From NCBI GenBank assembly GCA_020845695.1, contig JADLFG010000036.1, forward strand, positions 1-11,800: 11,800 nucleotides of DNA, given 5' to 3'. Positions 6,332-11,800 of the stretch are shown here, in pieces. Under the pieces are notes generated by a model. It was given only the letters and a program-made list of their open reading frames with translations, was not told the origin of the DNA and made no database searches. Positions within the stretch are counted from its first letter, which is position 1; every line of letters starts with the position of its first letter. The stretch is from Thermoleophilia bacterium. GTDB taxonomy: Bacteria > Actinomycetota > Thermoleophilia > Gaiellales > Gaiellaceae. The position numbers and the translations under genes are program-made.

Positions 6332-9300
6332 TCAGCGCGCGGCCCTGCGGACGGCGTGCTGGACGACCTCCTCGGTCAGAGCGTCGGGCAGGCCGTAGAG
6401 GGCGCAGACGAGGCGCTCCACCTCCTCGACCAGGCGCCGTCCCTCGTCGAGCAGCGTCCGGACCTGGCCGGCGCGCCCGGCGGCGAGCTGCTCGAAGCGC
6501 TCGAGATCCCGGGGCAGGAGCAGGGCGGGAAGGTCGCCGGGCGCCTTGCCGCCGAGGAGCTCCTCGACCAGGTCGAGGCGCTCCGCCGGGCCGGCCAGCG
6601 TCGCCGTGACCGCGCTGCCGCGGACGAGCGCGAGCAGGGTCGAGCCCTGCCGGCGCGGCTTCCCGAACGGCCCGGAGGTGACCGACAGCATCAGCGAGGG
6701 GTCGACCCGAACGGAGATCGTCTCCTGCTCCGGCAGCTCGCGGACGAGCGCTCCGCGATCGAACTCGACCGGGCCGTCCCGCCACGGGTCCTTGACGATC
6801 CGGCCGAGGTCGCGGACGGCGTCCCGGTGCGGGAGCAGCGCCCGGCGGTTGGCCGCGATCAGCCGCACGAGCTCGGCGACCCGCTCGGCCCGCGCGTCGC
6901 CCCCGGGACGGCGGTAGGGGATCTCGTTCATCGGCTTCGGCTCGTAGTCGCGTCTCACATGCCACGGTGTACGACCGCGCACCGCATACCACAGGTCGAG
7001 CAGCTCGCTGTTCAGCAGCCCGCAGAGGTACGCAACCGGAGCGCCTTCCCCACGCCCGACGACGACCGACATCCGCCCGCTCGGACTCCACGCTCCCGTC
7101 TCGTCGAGAGCGAACCGCCCGCGATCCGTCCGGTGGAGCGCGATCACCTTGGGCGCGCTCAGGTCATCCCTGCTGCGGGGCCAACAGGTCTCCCACCACT
7201 CACGGCGCGGGTTTCGCTTGAACTCGGCCCGTTCCGCGAGCAGCGGCCGCCAGCGCTCCACGGCGGCGAGCACGGGAGGCGGGGGCGAGTTGGCCTGGGT
7301 GAGCCACACGAGACTGACGTAGCTCCCCTCGTCCACCGTCCCGTAGAGCACCGCCTCGGGCTCCGGGCTTCTGACGAGGACCTGGCGGTTGGAGTCCCAC
7401 GGCGGCCGAGCCTCCAACCCCGGCGGAAGCGCGTAGACCGGATCGCCAAGCTGTAGCCCCTCCGCCTCCAGCCTCCTTCGCGCCTCGGCGCTCAGCCGCT
7501 CCTGGATCTTGCGCGAGTAGGCGTCCGCGCCGGTCTGGATCCCGAGGAACGTCTTCCACGACCGCTGGAGCGGCTCAAACGGAGGACCCACCTTCAAAGC
7601 CGATTCGAGGTGAGCAACGACTCGAGCCGCGAGATCCTCGGGGTTGTGCTTGATCGGCCACGGTCGGGAGGCGACGAGCTCGTTCTGCGGCACGTCGTGA
7701 ACGTGAATGCCACCCACGCGGCCCGGCTTGCCGGCAGCGCGACGCACGATCTCGTCGAGCAGCGCCTGCCGGTCCGGCGCCCGCGCCTGCGGGTCGCCCG
7801 AGAGCGCCCGGGCCGCCTCGGCCTCGTCCTCCAGGGCCACGATCCGCAGCTTGTGACCACGCGGGGCCGGCCCCTTCGTCGCGACGAGGATCGCGCTCTC
7901 GACGGTCGGCGTCGCCGCGGGCCCCTGGTCCTCGGCGAAGAGCTTGTGGCTCCCGAACAGGAAGAGCTCGTCGAGGCGGAGCTCGCGCGCCATCGTCTCG
8001 CGCAGGAAGCCCGCGGCACCCGCGTTCATCCAGCCCGCCGGCGTGATCACGCAGAGCCGGCCTCCAGGCGCGAGCTTCTCGACCGCGAGCAGGAGGAAGT
8101 AGTAGAGGTAGTCGGTCTTGCCGCGGTAGATCCCCTTCCAGGCCGGGATCGACCGGAGGCGCTCGAACAGCGGCCTGTTGTTCGACTCGGCGACGTACGG
8201 CGGGTTGCCGACGACCAGGTCGAAGCCGCCCCGGTCGTGCAGCCGGCGGAACTCCGCGAGCTTCTCGCCGTCGAGCGGGACGAGGTCGAACCAGTCGTCG
8301 CGCATCAGGTCGGCGCGGTCGGCGCGGTGCTCCGGCTCGATCTCGTCGAAGCTTCGCGCGCCGTGCTTGGCGACGAGCGAGTCCACGTGCAGCACGCGGA
8401 GGACGAAGCTCGACGGCGCCTCTCCTTTCAGCGTCAGGCCCCCGACGAGCCTGGACACCTGCAGGAGCAGGTTCACCTCGGTCAGGTAGTACGGGAACGG
8501 GCTGATCTCGCCGCCGACGAACCCGGTCACGATCGCCCTGAGCGCCTCCCGCAGCGCGCGCGGATCGTCCTGGTCGATCCCGCCGTCGTCGATCACCCGG
8601 CGGGCTGCCTCGACCAGGAAGCCGCCCGAACCGGTGGCGAAATCGAAGATGCGCCGCGGCTCGCGACGGTCGCCCTCGAGCCGGAAGACGCCCTCGGCGC
8701 CCCGGAAGCCGGCGCGGTCGAGCATGAAGCTGACGACCGCGCGCGGCGTGAAGAACTGGCCCAGGCGGTCACGGTCGATCTCGTCGACGTAGGAGACGTA
8801 GAGGCCGCCGAGGACGTCCGCGTTCAGCTTCCCGAGCGGGAACGGCGCGAGCGCATAGAGGACGTCGACGAGCGCGTCCTCTCGCGGGCGATACCAGTCG
8901 TAGTTGTTGTCCGGGCCGTAGAGCCAGCGGTACTTCTCGGCGCCGTGGAGGAACGCCTCCCTGAGGATCGCGCGAACGTTCTCCGACAGCCGGTCGTAGG
9001 CGTCGCCGAAGCCGCCGTCGTAGAGGTACTCGTCGACGAAGCCGACGTCCTCCCAGGCGCGATAGAGCAGGATTCGCGTCAGCGCGAGGTAGCCGACCCG
9101 GAGGCAGTACTGGCGCCAGACGCGCTCCGGGAGACCCTGCTCGCTGCGCCAGGCCGCGATCGTCGTCGGCAGGCTGGCCAGCTCGATCCCGGGCGCGACG
9201 TCGAGCGCGAGCAGCTCGAGCTCCTTCACGAGCTTCGACTCGCGGTCCGGGTTGAGCTCGAGCGACGCGTCGAGGAGCTCCGGCTGCGCCGCGACGTCGT

Positions 9301-10018
9301 CGGCGAGCGTGCGAGAGAGGCGGCGAAGCTGGGCGACCAGGTACTCGACGTCCACCTCGACCGGATCGCCGCCCCGGAGGCGAGCCGCCCACGCCTGCTG
9401 GTCGCGGACGTGCTCGATCTTCTCCGCAAGACCCATCGGCCGGTAGGCGAACTGCCCGCAGAACGCCTCGAACGCCTCGAGATCGCCCGGCGTGGGCAGC
9501 GCCTCACCACGCGCGATCTGCCACAGCGGGAGGAGGGAGAAGGAGAAGCGCGGGTCAGACCCCGGGGCGCCGGCGCGGTACACGCGCACCTCGCGCAGGT
9601 TGAAGAGCACGCCGTAGCGGAGCGACCGCTGCGTCATGTACCGGCGGATCTGGTGCTCGTGGAGGCGAAGGTCCTTCTGATCCGAGCCCTTGGCGTCGAG
9701 CACGAACGAATGGGCGATCAGGTCGTCGGGGGTGAAGTCGGGCTTGAGCCCGCTCTTCCCCTTCTGGGGGAAGTAGGCGTCCGTCGGAAACCCGAGCACC
9801 CGCTCGATGATCCGCTCGAGGATCGGCTCCGTCAGCACCTCCTCGTCGCCGCGGTCGGCTTTCGCGGCCAGGTAGGCGCCGAAGTCGTCAGCCGCGCGGA
9901 GGCTCCTGTAGCGACCGGCCTGCTCGTCGAGGCAGGCGGCGAGCGCCTCGAGCCTGTCGCTTCGCCGCTTCCCTTTCTTCTGCGCCAAGTTGTCTCGCTT
10001 TCGTGCGCCAGCCGTCAC
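6332..10018 (-). CDS. Type IIG restriction-modification enzyme (Eco57I-like)
   Basis: This encodes 1228 residues from the GTG at 10018; a TTG at 9988 is the alternative. A single chain appears to combine DNA cleavage, N6-adenine methylation and target recognition. Residues 60-170 hold a PD-(D/E)xK-type nuclease site: ILERIIERVLG, then KPDF (D94) and FVLDAKGS (D108, K110). A helical linker follows. The methyltransferase core has LGQFFTPRAVVSFML (419-433), SAM-binding motif I FDFATGSGGF (458-467), and catalytic motif IV GNPPY (604-608). The C-terminal third carries the DYEPKPMNEIPYR element typical of Eco57I-type proteins and a coiled region near the end (recognition and spacing). No separate specificity or nuclease gene adjoins it. 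The frame extends upstream, but those codons are antisense to the 10064 gene and lack methylase-like sequence. No TANNNT at 6-7 nt is seen here. Part of this gene is repeated, decayed, at 11430-11552. The recognition site is unknown. Confidence 0.88.
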   Translation of the reverse strand: MTAGARKRDNLAQKKGKRRSDRLEALAACLDEQAGRYRSLRAADDFGAYLAAKADRGDEEVLTEPILERIIERVLGFPTDAYFPQKGKSGLKPDFTPDDLIAHSFVLDAKGSDQKDLRLHEHQIRRYMTQRSLRYGVLFNLREVRVYRAGAPGSDPRFSFSLLPLWQIARGEALPTPGDLEAFEAFCGQFAYRPMGLAEKIEHVRDQQAWAARLRGGDPVEVDVEYLVAQLRRLSRTLADDVAAQPELLDASLELNPDRESKLVKELELLALDVAPGIELASLPTTIAAWRSEQGLPERVWRQYCLRVGYLALTRILLYRAWEDVGFVDEYLYDGGFGDAYDRLSENVRAILREAFLHGAEKYRWLYGPDNNYDWYRPREDALVDVLYALAPFPLGKLNADVLGGLYVSYVDEIDRDRLGQFFTPRAVVSFMLDRAGFRGAEGVFRLEGDRREPRRIFDFATGSGGFLVEAARRVIDDGGIDQDDPRALREALRAIVTGFVGGEISPFPYYLTEVNLLLQVSRLVGGLTLKGEAPSSFVLRVLHVDSLVAKHGARSFDEIEPEHRADRADLMRDDWFDLVPLDGEKLAEFRRLHDRGGFDLVVGNPPYVAESNNRPLFERLRSIPAWKGIYRGKTDYLYYFLLLAVEKLAPGGRLCVITPAGWMNAGAAGFLRETMARELRLDELFLFGSHKLFAEDQGPAATPTVESAILVATKGPAPRGHKLRIVALEDEAEAARALSGDPQARAPDRQALLDEIVRRAAGKPGRVGGIHVHDVPQNELVASRPWPIKHNPEDLAARVVAHLESALKVGPPFEPLQRSWKTFLGIQTGADAYSRKIQERLSAEARRRLEAEGLQLGDPVYALPPGLEARPPWDSNRQVLVRSPEPEAVLYGTVDEGSYVSLVWLTQANSPPPPVLAAVERWRPLLAERAEFKRNPRREWWETCWPRSRDDLSAPKVIALHRTDRGRFALDETGAWSPSGRMSVVVGRGEGAPVAYLCGLLNSELLDLWYAVRGRTPWHVRRDYEPKPMNEIPYRRPGGDARAERVAELVRLIAANRRALLPHRDAVRDLGRIVKDPWRDGPVEFDRGALVRELPEQETISVRVDPSLMLSVTSGPFGKPRRQGSTLLALVRGSAVTATLAGPAERLDLVEELLGGKAPGDLPALLLPRDLERFEQLAAGRAGQVRTLLDEGRRLVEEVERLVCALYGLPDALTEEVVQHAVRRAAR

Positions 10019-10050
10019 ACGTCGCGGGAGAATCCGGCCGATCGGACGGC

Positions 10051-10056
10051 TAGAGT
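10051..10056 (+). promoter_or_regulatory. Candidate -10 box of the 78-aa gene
   Basis: TAGAGT ends 7 nt before the ATG at 10064, the same hexamer and almost the same spacing as at polA. It lies in the 45-nt interval between divergent genes, so it also sits close to the start of the restriction-modification gene. The interval is too short for two full independent promoters, so the two transcription units may influence each other. Confidence 0.5.
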
Positions 10057-10063
10057 GCCCCGC

Positions 10064-10300
10064 ATGACCGTCGGCGCCTCCGAGACCTCCCTCGAAGCTC
10101 TCTCCGAGCAGGAGCTCCAGGCGTTGCTCGAAGCCGCCGCGTGGTACGCGCGGTACCACCATCGCATGATCGCGGAGCAGGCGGACGACCCGTCCGCGCT
10201 CGCCGAGACACGGCGCGAGCGCTTTCGGGACCTCCATGCGGGGCTGCGCAAGCTCGGCATCGCGCTGCGGGAGCCCGACGGGCTCCGCCGCTCCGCGTAG
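10064..10300 (+). CDS. Small helical protein of unknown function, RM neighbour
   Basis: This encodes 78 residues from an ATG. I do not recognise the family. The sequence is strongly helical and charged: residues 7-30 (SLEALSEQELQALLEAAAWYAR), then YHHRMIAEQADDPSALAETR and a third helix RERFRDLHAGLRKLGIALRE. The His-rich YARYHHRM segment could bind a metal or nucleic acid, but nothing proves it. There is no clear helix-turn-helix, so it is not an obvious C protein. The gene is divergent from the RM gene and 23 nt upstream of the GNAT gene. The start of a second, decayed copy lies at 11559 next to decayed RM and GNAT pieces, and the coding pattern of the surviving part (TVGASEASLEALSEREL) confirms the reading frame. 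The gene is probably real; the function is open. Confidence 0.7.
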   Translation: MTVGASETSLEALSEQELQALLEAAAWYARYHHRMIAEQADDPSALAETRRERFRDLHAGLRKLGIALREPDGLRRSA

Positions 10301-10311
10301 TAGCCGCCGGC

Positions 10312-10317
10312 TACGGT
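10312..10317 (+). promoter_or_regulatory. Candidate GNAT -10 box, leaderless type
   Basis: TACGGT fits TANNNT and ends 6 nt before the GTG at 10324, in the 23-nt gap after the 78-aa gene. No Shine-Dalgarno sequence is present in the gap, which otherwise would be expected for a downstream operon gene. A separate leaderless transcript for the acetyltransferase is therefore plausible. Confidence 0.38.
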
Positions 10318-10323
10318 TTCCGC

Positions 10324-10755
10324 GTGCTGGTTCGCCGCGCGACCCCCGACGACGCGGGCGAGGTGCTCGAGCTGATGGCCGGGCTCGGCCGGCCCGCCGT
10401 CGCCGCCGACCCAGCAGCGCAGCGCGCGGTCTTCCTCGCCCACATCGCCCATCCCGATGGCGTCGTACTCGTCGCCGAGAAGGACGGGGAGCTCGCCGGC
10501 GCCGCCAGCCTCTGGTTCCGGCCGCGGCTCAACTGGACGGCTCCCGAGGCGTGGCTGCCCGACCTCTACGTGCGGCCCGCCCACCGCCGCCGCGGCGTCG
10601 CGCGGGCGCTCCTCGACGCCTGCGTCGCCGAGGCGCGGGCGCGCGGCTGCCACGCGCTCAAGCTCGAGTCCGGCCACGACCGCACGCTCTCCCACCCGCT
10701 CTACGAGGCGTACGGCTTCGCCCACCACGGGCGCGCCTACCGGCTCGAGCTCTAG
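10324..10755 (+). CDS. GNAT-family N-acetyltransferase
   Basis: This encodes 143 residues from a GTG. Proteins of this family transfer an acetyl group from acetyl-CoA to an amine of a small molecule or protein. The order is typical: the N-terminal strand LVRRATPDDAGEVLEL, then VVLVAEKDGELAGAASLWF (strands 2-4), then motif A LPDLYVRPAHRRRGVARALL (78-97) with the acetyl-CoA pyrophosphate loop R-R-R-G-V-A, and the closing LKLESGHDRTLSHPLYEAYGF (strand 5, Tyr127 and Tyr130 region). The length is normal for a single-domain enzyme. The frame runs open upstream, but homology-like sequence begins only at this GTG. Its 3' end is duplicated in decayed form at 11627-11678. The substrate cannot be inferred; a link to the RM system rests only on position. 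Confidence 0.9.
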   Translation: MLVRRATPDDAGEVLELMAGLGRPAVAADPAAQRAVFLAHIAHPDGVVLVAEKDGELAGAASLWFRPRLNWTAPEAWLPDLYVRPAHRRRGVARALLDACVAEARARGCHALKLESGHDRTLSHPLYEAYGFAHHGRAYRLEL

Positions 10756-10791
10756 CCGGCCGGCGCGCAGCCATCCAGGCGACGACGCCGA

Positions 10792-11286
10792 TCAGCTCGA
10801 AGGAAGGGCGAGCAGCTCCACCTCGCCCACGAGCAGGCCGGCCTCGTTCCAGCCGATCCCGCCCGCGATCAGCTCAATCGTGCTCGGCCACGCCAGGGTG
10901 ACGCGCATCTCCTCGACCTCGAACGGGTCGTCGCGCAAGCGGTTGACGATCCACCAGTCGCTGCCCAACTGGATCTCGACCGTGTCGGGCTCGCCGTTTC
11001 TGTGGTTTCCGGCCACCCAGACACGCAGGCAGTACGTGCCGGGCTGGAACAGCGTCTGCGTCGTCAGGTGCCCGACCGGGTTGCCGCCGCTCCCCTCCAT
11101 GTCGATGTAGGCGCCGTTGCCCGGCATCAGATCCCAGAGCCCGGTACCGATCACGTCGACGTTCGTGTCGCCGGTCGACCAGGTCCCGCCGAACGCCGTC
11201 TTGGAGAGCCCGAGCGCGTAGCCGTCGAAGTCGTCGTGGAAGACGCGCGCGCCGCCCTCCGCGCACGGAACAAGCCCCGCCCCCAC
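10792..11286 (-). CDS. Beta-sandwich domain protein, probably 5'-truncated
   Basis: This encodes 164 residues if it starts at the GTG at 11286. From residue 17 (FHDDFDGYALGL) to about 160 the sequence is a run of alternating strands with GTWSTGDTNVDVIGTGLWDLMPGNGAYIDMEGS and GTYCLRVWVAGNHRN. I recognise the style as that of secreted bacterial beta-sandwich (galactose-binding or jelly-roll like) domains, often found in surface proteins sorted by C-terminal anchors. No enzyme motif is seen. A secreted protein of this kind should begin with a signal peptide, but the preceding residues are Gly, Arg and Pro rich and come from GC-rich repeats, with no hydrophobic stretch. The GTG has GGGAGGG almost touching it, too close to serve well. 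I infer that the true 5' end was lost. The frame continues open upstream into the decayed RM copy, giving a meaningless fusion. It is convergent with the GNAT gene, 36 nt apart. It could be a pseudogene. Confidence 0.6.
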   Translation of the reverse strand: MGAGLVPCAEGGARVFHDDFDGYALGLSKTAFGGTWSTGDTNVDVIGTGLWDLMPGNGAYIDMEGSGGNPVGHLTTQTLFQPGTYCLRVWVAGNHRNGEPDTVEIQLGSDWWIVNRLRDDPFEVEEMRVTLAWPSTIELIAGGIGWNEAGLLVGEVELLALPSS

Positions 11287-11310
11287 GCCCTCCCGCCCCG
11301 CGCGGTGGCA

Positions 11311-11359
11311 CGGCCGCCCGGCGGCGGGACGCGGCCGCCCGGCGGCGGGGCGCGGCCGC
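11311..11359. repeat. 21-bp GC-rich tandem repeat, 2.3 copies
   Basis: Two 21-bp units (11311-11331 and 11332-11352) begin CGGCCGCCCGGCGGCGGG and differ at one base, followed by a third partial unit of 7 bp (11353-11359). They lie just upstream of the beta-sandwich gene, where its signal peptide would be expected. Together with the palindrome and decayed copy, they fill 11287-11675, in which I see no intact gene. Confidence 0.85.
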
Positions 11360-11373
11360 GACACCCCCCGTAG

Positions 11374-11393
11374 GGGCCGGACTTGTCCGGCCC
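11374..11393. repeat. Perfect palindrome with 2-base spacer
   Basis: GGGCCGGAC, TT, GTCCGGCCC forms a perfect 9-bp inverted repeat with a two-base centre. It lies between the tandem repeats and the decayed RM copy. As RNA it would form a strong hairpin only if the loop opened by a pair or two. No T-run follows on either strand, so it is not a standard intrinsic terminator. It could be a protein site, a dispersed palindromic repeat or a scar of rearrangement. Confidence 0.75.
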
Positions 11394-11429
11394 GCAACCC
11401 CTCTCGTCTCCGCTGCTCGCGTCGAGTCT

Positions 11430-11552
11430 CGAACAGCCGGTCGTAGGCGCCGACGAAGCCGCCGTCGTAAGGTGCTCTCCGACGAAGCCGGCGTCCTCCC
11501 GGGCGCGATAGAGCAGGATCCGCGCCCGCGCGAGGTACCCGACCCGAAGGCT
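11430..11552 (-). pseudogene. Decayed fragment of a second type IIG RM gene
   Basis: This fragment aligns base by base with 8981-9105 inside the RM gene, same orientation, at roughly 85-90 percent identity by eye. On the minus strand it reads RVGYLARARILLYRAREDAGFVGEHL in one frame, and then YDGGFVGAYDRLFE in another; the intact gene has RVGYLALTRILLYRAWEDVGFVDEYLYDGGFGDAYDRLSE (residues 307-346) in a single frame. A one-base deletion near 11470-11480 causes the shift. Nothing of the nuclease, methylase motifs or recognition domain is present, so it is non-functional. Confidence 0.85.
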
Positions 11553-11558
11553 TCTGCG

Positions 11559-11630
11559 GTGACCGTCGGTGCCTCCGAGGCCTCCCTCGAAGCTCTTTCC
11601 GAGCGGGAGCTCCACCGTTGCTCGAAGCTC
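11559..11630 (+). pseudogene. Decayed fragment of a second copy of the 78-aa gene
   Basis: This fragment aligns with 10064-10135. The ATG is GTG here and the first residues read TVGASEASLEALSEREL, nearly the same as the intact protein. A one-base deletion near 11613 then shifts the frame, and the copy breaks off after about 24 codons. The upstream TAGAGT promoter of the intact gene is absent because the decayed RM piece is joined directly upstream. It is a remnant with no likely product. Confidence 0.85.
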
Positions 11631-11678
11631 CCACCCGCTCTGCGAGGCGTACGGCTTCGTCCAGCACGGGCGCGCCTA
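11627..11678 (+). pseudogene. Decayed fragment of a second GNAT gene, 3' part
   Basis: This fragment aligns with 10687-10739, the stretch coding for SHPLYEAYGFAHHGRAY near the end of the acetyltransferase, with few mismatches. All of motif A is missing. It joins the previous fragment at a short stretch of shared bases (GCTC), suggesting a deletion between short homologies. Alignment with the intact copy runs to CTA at 11676-11678 and then stops exactly where the terminal repeat begins. Confidence 0.85.
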
Positions 11679-11707
11679 GTGCACCGTCCGGGGAATACCG
11701 CACAGCT

Positions 11708-11731
11708 CTGGCGGCTGCAAAGCGGCGCCAG
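11708..11731. other. Subterminal hairpin in the terminal repeat
   Basis: CTGGCG at 11708-11713 pairs with CGCCAG at 11726-11731. Pairing continues inward with one bulged G (11714) and one G-T pair to close an AAA loop, about ten pairs in all. The same structure lies at 71-94 in the left copy. Subterminal hairpins occur in several transposon ends, but this one does not identify a family. Confidence 0.5.
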
Positions 11732-11754
11732 GCGGCGTCCTCGGTCGCGCCAAT

Positions 11755-11800
11755 ATGCCTGCAGTGGGGTATCCGCGTGACGCCCCTTTGTGCCGATTCC
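11755..11800 (+). CDS. Possible partial reading frame of the repeated element
   Basis: An ATG at 11755 opens a frame of 15 codons (MPAVGYPRDAPLCRF) running off the window end; the same frame exists in the left copy on the minus strand (48-2). If the repeat is an insertion sequence, this may be the start of its transposase. The stretch is too short to recognise, and chance is a fair alternative. Confidence 0.15.
   Translation, partial: MPAVGYPRDAPLCRF

Larger units (their letters stand above)
11676..11800. repeat. Terminal inverted repeat, right copy
   Basis: This is the exact reverse complement of 2-126. The first three bases, CTA, are also present at the matching place in the intact GNAT gene (10737-10739), so they are target sequence and the element proper begins at GTGCACCGTCC (11679). 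The sequence continues out of the window. Its position shows an insertion into the already duplicated region. A 10-bp hairpin and a possible start of a reading frame lie within it. An insertion sequence is the simplest reading. Confidence 0.9.

Noticed and set aside
10019..10237. N-terminal extension of the RM gene up to 10237
   Set aside because: The extra 73 codons are antisense to the 78-aa gene and show no RM-like sequence. GTG 10018 or TTG 9988 is more credible.
7610..10300. About 900-codon plus-strand frame ending with the 78-aa protein
   Set aside because: Most of it is antisense to the RM gene. Only the last 78 codons, from the ATG at 10064 preceded by TAGAGT, look like a gene, and the duplicate copy begins at the same codon.
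10755..10800. Terminator between the GNAT and beta-sandwich genes
   Set aside because: GCCGGCCGGC at 10755-10764 is self-complementary but has no loop or T-run, and the TCGAGCT/AGCTCGA pair is 43 bp apart. Neither is a convincing terminator.
10792..11703. One 303-residue protein joining the beta-sandwich to upstream sequence
   Set aside because: The upstream half reads through GC-rich tandem repeats, the decayed RM fragment and the terminal repeat, so the fusion is an accident of open frame.
2..11800. Whole window as a composite transposon bounded by its inverted repeats
   Set aside because: The interior holds polA, rpsA and coaE in an ancestral chromosomal order. Two copies of an outward-facing element end explain the repeats more simply.

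Overview
The window is GC-rich bacterial chromosome. Its core is the minus-strand gene order polA, rpsA, coaE, lytic transglycosylase, which is typical of Actinobacteria; many start codons are GTG and two strand-separated gene blocks are visible. Protein style (CoaE with a GGIGAGKSE P-loop, an RpsA with four S1 domains and an acidic tail) suggests a deep actinobacterial lineage such as Thermoleophilia (Gaiellales or Solirubrobacterales). That placement is an inference from gene order and protein style, not a database result. Both ends of the window carry the same 125-bp sequence in inverted orientation, so it is probably a complete contig that stops at two copies of one repeated element.

Layout: (1) 2-126, left copy of the terminal repeat. 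(2) 137-460, small membrane protein on the plus strand. (3) 436-5631, housekeeping block on the minus strand: lytic transglycosylase, coaE, rpsA, polA. RpsA (translation), PolA (replication and repair) and CoaE (coenzyme A synthesis) are core functions; coaE and the transglycosylase are coupled by a GTGA overlap. (4) 5696-6328, a vapBC-type toxin-antitoxin pair on the plus strand, divergent from polA. (5) 6332-10018, a large single-chain type IIG restriction-modification enzyme on the minus strand. (6) 10064-10755, divergent from it, a 78-residue protein of unknown function followed by a GNAT acetyltransferase. (7) 10792-11286, a beta-sandwich type domain gene that has probably lost its 5' end. 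(8) 11287-11675, no intact gene: GC-rich 21-bp tandem repeats, a perfect palindrome, and a collapsed degenerate second copy of parts of the RM gene, the 78-aa gene and the GNAT gene, joined in the original order. (9) 11676-11800, right copy of the terminal repeat, inserted into that degenerate copy.

Two themes stand out. First, five genes (137, polA, vapB, 10064, GNAT) have a TANNNT hexamer exactly 6-7 nt before the start codon and no convincing Shine-Dalgarno sequence, and rpsA has a perfect TATAAT 12 nt before its ATG. This is what leaderless or nearly leaderless transcription looks like. Second, the RM / 78-aa gene / GNAT region has been duplicated, the second copy has decayed, and a repeated element then landed in it. 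The decayed paralogue allows the pre-insertion target to be read (CTA). Other oddities: coaE has no ATG, GTG or TTG start in its frame, and PolA has lost recognisable proofreading motifs. I see no prophage, CRISPR array, tRNA or rRNA.
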